DNA of 64,000 bases, taken from assembly GCA_018240425.1 (NCBI GenBank), contig JAFEFU010000055.1, positions 62,001 to 126,000 on the forward strand, given 5' to 3'. The notes beneath the pieces are model-generated. The model did no database searches. It worked only from the letters and a program-made list of their open reading frames with translations, and was not told the origin of the DNA. Position numbers and translations under genes: made by a program. Positions 54,697 to 62,700 of this stretch are shown here, one piece after another (positions within the stretch are counted from its first letter, which is position 1; every line of letters begins with the position of its first letter). Origin of the DNA: Pseudomonadota bacterium. Lineage in GTDB: Bacteria; Pseudomonadota; Alphaproteobacteria; Rhodobacterales; Rhodobacteraceae.

Positions 54697-55505
54697 GCAC
54701 ATTGGCAGATCACGCCCCCCGGCATTTCCTGTGGGAGGTGCGCGACAGGATCGCGACGCTGCGGCTGAACCGGCCCGAGCGCAAGAACCCCCTGACCTTC
54801 GACAGCTATGCCGAGATGCGCGACCTGTTCCGCGCCCTGCCGCTGGCGCGTGACGTGGATGTGGTGATCCTCGCCGCGAACGGCGGCAACTTCTGCTCGG
54901 GCGGCGACGTGCACGAGATCATCGGTCCGCTGATCGGCCGGCCGATGAAGGAACTTCTCGCCTTCACCCGCCTGACCGGCGATCTGGTGCGGGCGATGCT
55001 GCACTGCGGCAAGCCGGTGATTGCCGCGGTGGACGGGGTGGCGGTGGGGGCGGGGGCGATCCTCGCGATGGCCGCCGACCTGCGGCTGGCGACGCCCGAG
55101 GCGAAATGCGCCTTTCTCTTCACCCGGGTCGGGCTGGCCGGCTGCGACATGGGCGCCTGCGCCATGCTGCCCCGGATCATCGGCCAGGGCCGCGCGGCGG
55201 AACTGCTCTACACCGGGCGGACCATGAGCGCGGAAGAGGGCCATGCCTGGGGGTTCTGGAATGCGCTCCACCCCGCCGGGCGGCTGGAGGAGGAGGCGCG
55301 CGCCCTGGCCCTGCGGCTGGCGGCGGGGCCGACCTTCGCCCATTCGATCACCAAGACCCAGCTTGCCCTCGAATGGAACATGGGCCTCGATCAGGCGATC
55401 GAGGCCGAGGCCCAGGCCCAGGCGATCTGCATGGCGACCGGCGATTTCGAACGGGCCTACCGGGCGTTCGCAGCCAGGGAGAAGCCGGTGTTCGAGGGGG
55501 ACTGA
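54693..55505 (+). CDS. Enoyl-CoA hydratase/isomerase-family protein
   Basis: A 270-residue crotonase-fold protein. The oxyanion-hole segment [14 protein letters not shown] and the [19 protein letters not shown] segment are intact. Where crotonase has its catalytic glutamate in a PExxxG motif, this protein has [16 protein letters not shown], so a simple hydratase is doubtful; a ring-opening hydrolase or isomerase is possible. It starts by ATGA overlap with marR. A palindromic repeat follows its stop codon. Confidence 0.85.
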   Translation: MSTLADHAPRHFLWEVRDRIATLRLNRPERKNPLTFDSYAEMRDLFRALPLARDVDVVILAANGGNFCSGGDVHEIIGPLIGRPMKELLAFTRLTGDLVRAMLHCGKPVIAAVDGVAVGAGAILAMAADLRLATPEAKCAFLFTRVGLAGCDMGACAMLPRIIGQGRAAELLYTGRTMSAEEGHAWGFWNALHPAGRLEEEARALALRLAAGPTFAHSITKTQLALEWNMGLDQAIEAEAQAQAICMATGDFERAYRAFAAREKPVFEGD

Positions 55506-55545
55506 GTCCCCGGGGCTCTGCCCCGGACCCGGGGATATTTGGACC
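55506..55545 (-). repeat. Short palindromic intergenic repeat, copy 2 (inverted)
   Basis: The plus strand has the hairpin CCGGGG-CTCTG-CCCCGG (55510-55526) and GGGGATATTTGGACCA. Its reverse complement matches the element at 30293-30334 in order and spacing. It starts immediately after the stop codon of the hydratase gene and splits the operon by 47 bp. Confidence 0.8.
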
Positions 55546-55552
55546 ACGATGA

Positions 55553-56695
55553 ATGAGCATGAGCGATAGAACCTTTCTGGATTGGCCCTTCTTCGAGGCC
55601 CGCCACCGCGACCTGGCGGGTCGGCTGGAGGACTGGTGCGCGGCGCGCCTGCCTGTCGATCATGGCGACGTGGAGGCGGCCTGCCGCGGGCTGGTGGCGA
55701 TGCTGGGCGAGGGCGGCTGGCTCGTCCCGACCGGCGCCGGCGCGGGCGAGCGGCTGGACGTGCGCACCCTCTGCCTGATCCGCGAGACGCTGGCCCGCCA
55801 CGACGGGCTGGCCGATTTCGCCTTTGCCATGCAGGGGCTGGGGATGGGGGCGGTGTCGCTGTACGGCACGGAGACGCAGCGGAAATGGCTGGCGCGGACC
55901 CGGACCGGCGCGGCGATCGCGGCCTTCGCCCTGACCGAACCGGGGGCGGGGTCTGACGTGGCGGCAACGGCGATGACCGCGGTCCGCGAGGGGGAAGGCT
56001 GGCGTCTGAACGGTGAAAAGACGTTCATTTCCAATGGGTCAATTGCCGATATTCATGTGATCTTCGCTCGCACCGGCGAGGCGCCGGGCGCCAAGGGCCT
56101 GTCGGCGTTTCTGATGCCGGCCGATGCCGCTGGGCTTGAGGTGGTCGAGCGGATCGACGTAATGGCCCCCCATCCGCTGGCGCGCCTGCGCCTGACCGAC
56201 GTGCGTCTGCCCGGCGCGGCCTTGATTGGCGAGGCGGGCGCCGGGTTCCGCATCGCCATGTCGGTTCTCGATCATTTCCGCCCCACGGTCGGCGCGGCGG
56301 CCCTCGGCTTTGCCCGCCGGGCGCTGGACGAGGCGCTGGCGCGGGTGCGCAGGCGGCGGGTGGGTGGCGCGGCGCTTGCCGAATTGCAGATGGTGCAGGG
56401 CCATCTCGCCGACATGGCACTCGAGATCGACGCCGCCGCGCTCCTTGTCTATCGCGCCGCCTGGGCCAAGGACGCGGGCGCGGCCCGGATCACCCGTGAG
56501 GCGGCGATGGCCAAGCTTTACGCGACCGAGGCGGCGCAGAGGGTGATCGACATGGCGGTGCAGCTTCATGGCGGAGACGGGGTGCGGCAGGGTGTCGCCG
56601 TGGAACATCTTTACCGCGAGATCCGAGCGCTGCGTATCTACGAGGGCGCCTCGGACGTTCAGCGCGTCGTTATCGCAAGGGGGCTTCTGGCATGA
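55553..56695 (+). CDS. Acyl-CoA dehydrogenase
   Basis: A 380-residue FAD enzyme. FAD/substrate segments [15 protein letters not shown] and [18 protein letters not shown], and catalytic Glu in [20 protein letters not shown] near the C terminus. It would form the double bond in ring-derived acyl-CoA. Start ATG 55553 or 55559 (MSMSD); no clear ribosome site decides. It overlaps the thioesterase gene by 4 bp. Confidence 0.92.
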   Translation: MSMSDRTFLDWPFFEARHRDLAGRLEDWCAARLPVDHGDVEAACRGLVAMLGEGGWLVPTGAGAGERLDVRTLCLIRETLARHDGLADFAFAMQGLGMGAVSLYGTETQRKWLARTRTGAAIAAFALTEPGAGSDVAATAMTAVREGEGWRLNGEKTFISNGSIADIHVIFARTGEAPGAKGLSAFLMPADAAGLEVVERIDVMAPHPLARLRLTDVRLPGAALIGEAGAGFRIAMSVLDHFRPTVGAAALGFARRALDEALARVRRRRVGGAALAELQMVQGHLADMALEIDAAALLVYRAAWAKDAGAARITREAAMAKLYATEAAQRVIDMAVQLHGGDGVRQGVAVEHLYREIRALRIYEGASDVQRVVIARGLLA

Positions 56696-57111
56696 CCTAC
56701 CGCCGCACCATCGCCGTCGAGTTCAACCATTGCGATCCGGCCGGCATCGTCTTCTACCCGCGCTATTTCGAGATGACCAATTCGGTCACCGAGAACTTCT
56801 TTGCCGAGGCGGTCGGGCGTTCCTATGCGCAGATGACCATGCGCGACGGCAACGGCGTGCCGACGGTGAAGCTCGACGCGACCTTCCGGGCGCCCTCGCG
56901 GCTGGGCGACCGGCTGGATTTCACGCTCGAGGTCACGAGGGTCGGGGCCAGCTCGGTCACGCTCGCCATCGCGGCGCGGGGCGGGGACGAGCTGCGGATG
57001 GAGGCGGCCTTGACGCTGGTGTGGATCGGGCCCGGGGGGCGGGCGGCCCCCTGGCCCGCCGACATGCGCGCGCGGCTGGAGGCGGAAATGGCGGAGGGAG
57101 GCGCGCAATGA
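56692..57111 (+). CDS. Acyl-CoA thioesterase (4-hydroxybenzoyl-CoA thioesterase type)
   Basis: A 139-residue single hotdog domain with the 4HBT active-site helix [20 protein letters not shown], including the catalytic Asp. Likely hydrolyses CoA esters of pathway intermediates to recycle CoA. Overlaps both neighbours by 4 bp. Confidence 0.92.
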   Translation: MTYRRTIAVEFNHCDPAGIVFYPRYFEMTNSVTENFFAEAVGRSYAQMTMRDGNGVPTVKLDATFRAPSRLGDRLDFTLEVTRVGASSVTLAIAARGGDELRMEAALTLVWIGPGGRAAPWPADMRARLEAEMAEGGAQ

Positions 57112-57515
57112 GCGAGCATGGGCATGAGTTCCTGCATCCGAAGGGCTGGAAGGCCACGCCCGGCTATTCCTGCGGGGTGGCGGCCAGGGGGCGGATGATC
57201 TTTCTCGGTGGTCTGATCGGCTGGAACGCCGAACAGGAGTTCGAGACCGACGATTTCGCCGGACAGGTGCGGCAGGCGCTGGAGAACATCGTGGCGGTGC
57301 TGGCCGAGGGGGGCGCGCGGCCCGACCATATCGTGCGCATGACCTGGTACGTCACCGACAAGCGCGAATACATGGGGGCGCTGCGCGAGATAGGTTCAGC
57401 TTACAAGGCATTGATCGGACGCCATTATCCTGCGATGGCGCTGGTGCAGGTGGCGGGGCTGGTCGAGGACCGGGCCAAGGTCGAGATCGAGGTGACGGCG
57501 GTGGTGCCCGAGTGA
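57108..57515 (+). CDS. RidA-family protein (enamine/imine deaminase)
   Basis: A 135-residue YjgF/YER057c/RidA protein. The conserved Arg and Glu that hold the substrate carboxylate and a water are in VEDRAKVEIEVTAVVP. RidA hydrolyses enamines and imines, releasing ammonia. In this operon it could deaminate the 2-amino-enoyl-CoA left after ring reduction of anthraniloyl-CoA. ATG overlap with the thioesterase. Confidence 0.92.
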   Translation: MSEHGHEFLHPKGWKATPGYSCGVAARGRMIFLGGLIGWNAEQEFETDDFAGQVRQALENIVAVLAEGGARPDHIVRMTWYVTDKREYMGALREIGSAYKALIGRHYPAMALVQVAGLVEDRAKVEIEVTAVVPE

Positions 57516-57569
57516 CGGACACCCGGCGGAAGGGAGAGCCGCCGGCCGAATGGAATGGGAGAGAAAAAG

Positions 57570-59192
57570 ATGCTGGGACCATCCGCGCATGTCGACACGT
57601 TCACCCGCGACCGGCTGCCGCCTGAAAGTGACTGGCCGGACCTGCGGCTGGAGGGATTCGATTACCCCGAACATCTGAATGCCGCGGTCGAACTGACCGA
57701 GCGGATGGTCGAGCGGGGCTTTGGCGACCATACCGCGCTGATCGGCAACGGCCGCCTGCGCACCTACAAGGAACTGGCGGACTGGTCGAACCGGATCGCC
57801 CATGCCCTGGCCGAGGATTATGGCGTAAGGCCCGGAAATCGCGTGCTCATCCGGTCTGCGAACAACCCGGCGATGGTGGCCTGCTGGCTGGGCGCGACAA
57901 AGGCGGGCGCGGTGGTGGTGAACACCATGCCGATGCTGCGGTCGGGCGAACTGGCGAGGATCGTCGACAAGGCCGAGGTCAGCCATGCGCTGTGCGACAC
58001 GCGCCTCATGGAGGAACTGGTCGCCTGCGCCAAGGGTTCCAGTTTTCTGAAAACCGTGATCGGGTTCGACGGCACCGCCAATCACGACGCCGAGCTGGAC
58101 CGGATCGCCCTGTCGAAGTCGGTGCGCTTTCGGGCGGTGGCCACCGGGCGCGACGACGTGGCGCTTCTGGGCTTCACCTCGGGCACGACCGGCGAGCCGA
58201 AGGCGACGATGCATTTCCACCGCGACATCCTGATCATCGCCGACGGCTATGCGCGCGAGGTGCTGAAGGTCACGCCCGAGGATGTGTTCGTGGGCTCGCC
58301 GCCCCTGGCCTTCACCTTCGGCCTCGGCGGGCTGGCGGTCTTTCCCCTGCGCTTCGGGGCGGCGGCGGCGCTTCTGGAACAGGCGACGCCCGCCAACATG
58401 ATCGAGATCATCGAGACCCACCGCGCGACGGTTTGCTTCACGGCGCCAACGGCTTACCGGGTGATGCTCAAGGCGATGGCCGAGGGCGCGGACCTGTCGT
58501 CCCTGCGCGCCGCGGTCAGCGCCGGCGAGACCTTGCCCGCCCCGGTCTACGAGGAATGGATGGCGCGGACCGGCAAGCCGATGCTGGACGGGATCGGCTC
58601 GACCGAGATGCTGCACATCTTCATCACCAACCGCTTCGACGATCACCGTCCGGCCTGCACCGGGCGCCCGGTGACCGGCTATGAGGCCAGGATCGTCGGC
58701 GAGGATGGCGCCGAATTGCCCCACGGCGAGGTGGGCCGTCTGGCGGTGCGCGGGCCGACCGGCTGCCGCTATCTGGCCGACGAGCGGCAGCGCAAGTATG
58801 TGCAGGACGGCTGGAACATCACCGGCGACGCCTTTCGTCAGGACGCGGAGGGCTATTTCCACTTTGCCGCGCGCAACGACGACATGATCGTCAGCGCCGG
58901 CTACAACATCGCCGGTCCCGAGGTCGAGGCCGCACTTCTGTCCCACGCCGCGGTGCTGGAATGCGCGGTGGTGGGTGCGCCCGACGACGAGCGGGGCCAG
59001 ATCGTCGAGGCCCATGTCGTCCTGGCCAAGGGTCACGAGGGAAATGCGCTGATGGTCAAGCTGTTGCAGGACCATGTGAAGGCGGTGATCGCGCCCTACA
59101 AATATCCCCGCCGTGTGTTGTTCGCCGCGGCGCTGCCCAAGACGGCGACCGGCAAGATCCAGCGGTTCCGCCTCAAGGAGGGGCGCGGCTGA
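57570..59192 (+). CDS. 2-aminobenzoate/benzoate-CoA ligase-type AMP-forming synthetase
   Basis: A 540-residue ANL-superfamily enzyme activating an aromatic acid to its CoA ester. AMP-binding loop FTSGTTGEPKATMHFH, motif YxxTE-like DGIGSTEMLHIF, the ITGD and hinge region (FAARNDDMIVSAGYNI) and C-terminal Lys in PKTATGKIQRFRL. The GSTEMLHIF segment is shared by benzoate-CoA ligases. The preceding GGGAGAGAAA favours ATG 57570 (MLGPSAHVD) over 57555. As last gene it supplies the pathway's first step. Confidence 0.9.
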   Translation: MLGPSAHVDTFTRDRLPPESDWPDLRLEGFDYPEHLNAAVELTERMVERGFGDHTALIGNGRLRTYKELADWSNRIAHALAEDYGVRPGNRVLIRSANNPAMVACWLGATKAGAVVVNTMPMLRSGELARIVDKAEVSHALCDTRLMEELVACAKGSSFLKTVIGFDGTANHDAELDRIALSKSVRFRAVATGRDDVALLGFTSGTTGEPKATMHFHRDILIIADGYAREVLKVTPEDVFVGSPPLAFTFGLGGLAVFPLRFGAAAALLEQATPANMIEIIETHRATVCFTAPTAYRVMLKAMAEGADLSSLRAAVSAGETLPAPVYEEWMARTGKPMLDGIGSTEMLHIFITNRFDDHRPACTGRPVTGYEARIVGEDGAELPHGEVGRLAVRGPTGCRYLADERQRKYVQDGWNITGDAFRQDAEGYFHFAARNDDMIVSAGYNIAGPEVEAALLSHAAVLECAVVGAPDDERGQIVEAHVVLAKGHEGNALMVKLLQDHVKAVIAPYKYPRRVLFAAALPKTATGKIQRFRLKEGRG

Positions 59193-59412
59193 GAGGGGCG
59201 CGCCAGCCGGTTTGTGGCGGATGATGCGACAAAGGCGGCGGCGCCGCGCGATCTTCGGCGCGGATCGCACAATTTGGCGATTCCGACAGGCAGACTGTTG
59301 ATTGCAAACGGATTTCCCGGCATTGATCCGATCGCCCCCTGCTGGCCGGCGTCCGTGATCGGGCGCGTCGGGGTGTGGGTGGAATGAGGCAGCGGGGTCG
59401 GGATTTCAGGCT

Positions 59413-60531
59413 TTGACGACGACATTTTCCGAACCCTCGCGCTGTGCCGGCTGCGGTGCGCCTCTCGATCTGACAATGCTCGACACGCTGTCGCTGCACG
59501 CGGGGGCGCCGGTGGAGCGGCTCGCGGTCTGCCGCGCCTGCTGGCTTTGCCAGGGCCCCGGTGAGGGAAGGGCTGGCGGGGCGGGTGCGGAAGCCTCGGA
59601 AAGCTGGCTGGCCCATTGCCGGCGACTCGCGATCGGCCTGATGGCCGAGATGCGCCTCGGCCCGCGCTCGCTGGTCGCAGGGGCCGGGCCGGGGGCGGGC
59701 ACCCTGCTCGACTTCTTCCGCGGCGCGGGGGTTCCGGTTCGCGATCTCGGCGGCGCTCTGCCCGCGGACTGGCGGCCGGGGCATGGGCGCCCGCCCGACC
59801 TGATCTGCGCGCTCGACGGGCTGGCGCGGACGCGCGACCCGAACGGGTTCGTCGGAGGCCTTGCGGCGATGATGGAGGGGGATGCGGTCTGCATGATCGA
59901 GGTGCCGCACCTTCTGGCGCTGATCTCCGGGGTTCAGATCGACCGGATCGGGCCGGCGTTTCCGCTGCATCTGTCGCTGCTCGCGCTCGAGCCGCTGTTC
60001 GCCCGTGCCGGGCTGCGGCTTTTCGATGCCTGCGAGGTTGCGGTGCAGGGCGGCAGCCTGCGCATCCGGGCCTGCCGCGAGGGGGCAGCGTACCCGGTGC
60101 GGCCGGGGCTGGCGCAGGTCAGGGCGCGCGAGGCGGCGGCGGGGCTGGACAGCGCCGCAGGCTACGCGGGCTTTGCCGCACGCGCGGCGCGGGCGCGCGA
60201 CGGGCTGATCGACTTTCTCACCTCGGCCCATCATGGGCGCAAGACCGTGGCCGCCTTTGGCGCCCCCTGCCGGGTCGCGGCGCTTCTGGCCAACTGCGGC
60301 GCCGATCCCGCGATGATCGCCTATTCGGCCAGCGAGGGGGGAGATGGCGCCCGCCTTTCGGGCACCGCCGTCCCCGCCTTCGGCAGCGACGAGCTGCGCC
60401 GCCGCCGCCCGGATTTCGTGCTGATCCTGCCCGAGTCGGACCCGGCCGAGGTGATGGGCCGCCTTGCCGACCTGCGCCGGGCGGGGACGCGCCTCGTCAC
60501 CGCGTTGCCGGTGGTCAGCGTCACGGCCTGA
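59413..60531 (+). CDS. Degenerate C-methyltransferase-like protein
   Basis: A 372-residue protein with the three-part layout of sugar C-methyltransferases (NovU/TcaB9 type): an N-terminal zinc motif (CAGCG ... CRACW), a central SAM fold and a C-terminal domain (AAFGAPCRVAALLANCG). Key residues are changed. The SAM motif I, usually E-x-ASNDG, reads VAGAGPGAGTLL, and the catalytic YHEH stretch is FPLH before the conserved LSLLALEPLFARAGL. Catalysis as in the family is unlikely. The start TTG 59413 lacks a good ribosome site. No sugar genes are nearby. Confidence 0.7.
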   Translation: MTTTFSEPSRCAGCGAPLDLTMLDTLSLHAGAPVERLAVCRACWLCQGPGEGRAGGAGAEASESWLAHCRRLAIGLMAEMRLGPRSLVAGAGPGAGTLLDFFRGAGVPVRDLGGALPADWRPGHGRPPDLICALDGLARTRDPNGFVGGLAAMMEGDAVCMIEVPHLLALISGVQIDRIGPAFPLHLSLLALEPLFARAGLRLFDACEVAVQGGSLRIRACREGAAYPVRPGLAQVRAREAAAGLDSAAGYAGFAARAARARDGLIDFLTSAHHGRKTVAAFGAPCRVAALLANCGADPAMIAYSASEGGDGARLSGTAVPAFGSDELRRRRPDFVLILPESDPAEVMGRLADLRRAGTRLVTALPVVSVTA

Positions 60532-60606
60532 CGGGCCCGGGCCTCCTGGCGGGCGCCTGTCCCTCGGCAAGACCGGACAGCACTTTTGCCCGACGGGCTC
60601 TGGGCA

Positions 60607-60636
60607 CTGGACCTTTCGGCCCGGCCTTCCTATAGA
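60607..60636 (+). promoter_or_regulatory. Possible promoter of the NDUFA12 gene
   Basis: -10 TATAGA (60631-60636) with a weak -35 CTGGAC 18 bp upstream, about 33 bp before the ATG. Confidence 0.35.
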
Positions 60637-60668
60637 GGGGCAGCGTCCGACCCAAGCGGAGAGAGAGA

Positions 60669-61049
60669 ATGAATTTCCTGCTGCGCCTCTTGACCTGGTG
60701 GAACGGGCAGACGCTTGGAACCCAGCTTTTCACCCTGCGGCGCGGCCAGAAGGTCGGCGAGGATGCGCAGGGCAACCGCTACTACCAGACCCGCGACGGC
60801 AAGCGCCGCTGGGTGATCTACAACGGCGAGTCCGAGGCGAGCCGCATCTCCCCCGACTGGCATGGCTGGCTGCATTTCACCTGGAACGAGCCTCCGACCC
60901 AGGCGCCGCTGAAGCACAAGCCCTGGGAACTGCCGCACCAGGAGAACCTGACCGGCACGCCCCTGGCCTATGTGCCCCCCGGCTCGATCCGCCGTGCCGT
61001 CCCGGCCGAGCGCAGCGACTACGAAGCCTGGTCGCCCGAGCAGGGTTGA
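60669..61049 (+). CDS. NADH:ubiquinone oxidoreductase accessory subunit NDUFA12
   Basis: A 126-residue B17.2 homologue, an accessory subunit of complex I in alphaproteobacteria and mitochondria. Signatures are [15 protein letters not shown], the [19 protein letters not shown] segment and [13 protein letters not shown]. Cytosolic side of the inner membrane. SD GGAGAGAGAG before the ATG. It begins a rightward run with mlaD and DUF2155. Confidence 0.95.
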   Translation: MNFLLRLLTWWNGQTLGTQLFTLRRGQKVGEDAQGNRYYQTRDGKRRWVIYNGESEASRISPDWHGWLHFTWNEPPTQAPLKHKPWELPHQENLTGTPLAYVPPGSIRRAVPAERSDYEAWSPEQG

Positions 61050-61084
61050 GCGGGCAGGGCTGAGCAGGCAGGACAGACCGGATC

Positions 61085-61579
61085 ATGGCGGAAAACCTTA
61101 CCGAAGTGCTGACGGGGGCGGGCGTCCTGGCGGTGGCGATCGGCTTTGCCGCCTATGCCGGCCTTGCCGGAACCGTCGGGCGCACCGGCGGCAGCTATCC
61201 GCTGCACGCCAGCTTCCGTTCGGTCGACGGGGTGTCGGTGGGCACCGAGGTGCGCATGGCCGGGGTCAAGATCGGCGCGGTGACCGGGCTGGCCCTCAAC
61301 CCCAAGACCTATCTGGCCGATACATCGTTCACCGTGAAGGACGGGATCGAGATTCCCGACGACAGCACGGTGCTGATTTCTTCCGAAGGGCTGATGGGCG
61401 GCAATTTCGTCGAGATCCAGCCCGGCGGCAGCCCGACGAACTATGCGGCGGGCGCCGAGATCGAGGACACCCAGGGCGCGGTCGGGCTGATCCAGCTTCT
61501 TCTGAAGTTCGTGGGCAAGGCGGCCAGCGGCGACGGCGCCAAGGACCAGCCGGCGGGCGGCGCGGAGAGCGCCCCGTGA
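61085..61579 (+). CDS. mlaD: MlaD-type phospholipid-transport substrate-binding protein
   Basis: A 164-residue protein with one N-terminal anchor (GVLAVAIGFAAYAGLAG) and an MCE domain (about 38-120: YPLHASFRSVDGVSVGTEVRMAGVKIG). It belongs to the Mla system moving phospholipids between outer and inner membrane; other mla genes are not in the window. Overlaps the DUF2155 gene by 4 bp. Confidence 0.93.
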   Translation: MAENLTEVLTGAGVLAVAIGFAAYAGLAGTVGRTGGSYPLHASFRSVDGVSVGTEVRMAGVKIGAVTGLALNPKTYLADTSFTVKDGIEIPDDSTVLISSEGLMGGNFVEIQPGGSPTNYAAGAEIEDTQGAVGLIQLLLKFVGKAASGDGAKDQPAGGAESAP

Positions 61580-62028
61580 TCCGGCGGCCCCTGGCGGCGG
61601 CGGTGCTGCTGACGCTGGCGCTTGCCCTGCCTGCGGCGGCGCAGGACGCCACCGACGTCCCGCTTCCGACCGAACCGGCACCCGACGCGGCGCAGACCCC
61701 GGCAGCGCCGGTGGCCGCGCAACCGGCGGCTTCGGCGGCCGAGGCACCCGGCGCGGTGCTGCGCGGGCTGGACAAGATGGCGGGCGCCACCACCGACCTG
61801 ACGGTCAGGAACGGCGAGACGGCGGACTACGGGACGCTGAAGGTCACGGTCTCGGACTGCCGCTATCCGCAGGGCGACCCGGCGGCCGACGCCTGGGCGC
61901 ACCTGACCATCGCCGACCGGTCCGGCAAGGCGCTTTTCGACGGCTGGATGATCGCCTCGAGTCCGGCGCTGTCGGCGCTTGACCATCCGCGCTACGACAT
62001 CTGGGTCATCCGCTGCATCAGCAACTGA
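61576..62028 (+). CDS. DUF2155 secreted protein
   Basis: A 150-residue periplasmic protein. A signal peptide (MIRRPLAAAVLLTLALALPAAAQ, GTG start overlapping mlaD), an Ala/Pro linker, then the DUF2155 domain (about 65-150: LRGLDKMAGATTDLTVRNGE ... GWMIASSPALSALDHPRYDIWVIRC) with two Cys that could pair. In alphaproteobacteria this gene often sits beside NDUFA12 and aat, as here. Role unknown. Its 3' end overlaps the 3' end of aat by 37 bp. Confidence 0.88.
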   Translation: MIRRPLAAAVLLTLALALPAAAQDATDVPLPTEPAPDAAQTPAAPVAAQPAASAAEAPGAVLRGLDKMAGATTDLTVRNGETADYGTLKVTVSDCRYPQGDPAADAWAHLTIADRSGKALFDGWMIASSPALSALDHPRYDIWVIRCISN

Positions 62029-62642
62029 GGCGAGGGAATGCCCGGCGCGGCAAACTCCGCGGCCGGGCCCTCGAGCGCCGCCGCCAGCCGCCGCAGATAG
62101 TCCGCCTGCGCGATCTCGATCCCGCCCAGCGAGGCGAGATGCGGGGTCAGGAACTGGGTGTCGAACAGCGCGAACCCGGCTTGCCGCAACCGGTCCACCA
62201 GGAAGGCCAGCGCGACCTTCGAGGCGTCGGTCTCGCGCGAGAACATGGTCTCGCCGCAGAAGACCCGCCCCAGCGTCACCCCGAACACGCCGCCGACCAG
62301 CCGCCCCTCGCGCCGGACCTCGAGCGAATGGGCATGGCCCATCCCGTGCAGCTGCCGGTAGAGGGTGGCGAGCGGGCCGTTGATCCAGGTCTCGGGCCGG
62401 TCGGCACAGGCGGCGACCACGGCGGCAAAGTCGCGGTTGACCGCGATCTCGGCACCGCCCTGCCGGATGCGGCGCGCCAGAGAACGCGAGACATGAAACC
62501 CGTCGAGCGGCAGGATCCCGCGCTGCCGCGGCTCGACCCAGTGCAGATCGGCGCTGTCGCGGGTCTCGGCCATCGGAAAGATGCCGCGGGCGTAGGCGGC
62601 GAGCATCCGCTCGGGCGTCAGGCCGGCGCCCTGGCCCCTCAT
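61992..62642 (-). CDS. aat: Leucyl/phenylalanyl-tRNA-protein transferase
   Basis: About 216 residues. It adds Leu or Phe from tRNA to N-terminal Arg or Lys, marking proteins for ClpS/ClpAP (N-degron path). Signatures LLAAYARGIFPMAE-type start, WVEPRQRGILPLDGFHVSRSL, and GGVFGVTLGRVFCGETMFS, with LFDTQFLTPHLASLGG near the end. ATG 62642 (MRGQGAGLTPERML) chosen; 62678 is possible. Antisense overlap with DUF2155 at the 3' ends. Confidence 0.94.
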   Translation of the reverse strand: MRGQGAGLTPERMLAAYARGIFPMAETRDSADLHWVEPRQRGILPLDGFHVSRSLARRIRQGGAEIAVNRDFAAVVAACADRPETWINGPLATLYRQLHGMGHAHSLEVRREGRLVGGVFGVTLGRVFCGETMFSRETDASKVALAFLVDRLRQAGFALFDTQFLTPHLASLGGIEIAQADYLRRLAAALEGPAAEFAAPGIPSPQLLMQRMTQMS

Positions 62643-62700
62643 CTTGGCCGAGGTCTCCGCAGCGCCGCGGGGCGGCACCCCCCGGCCCGGCCCCGGCCCG

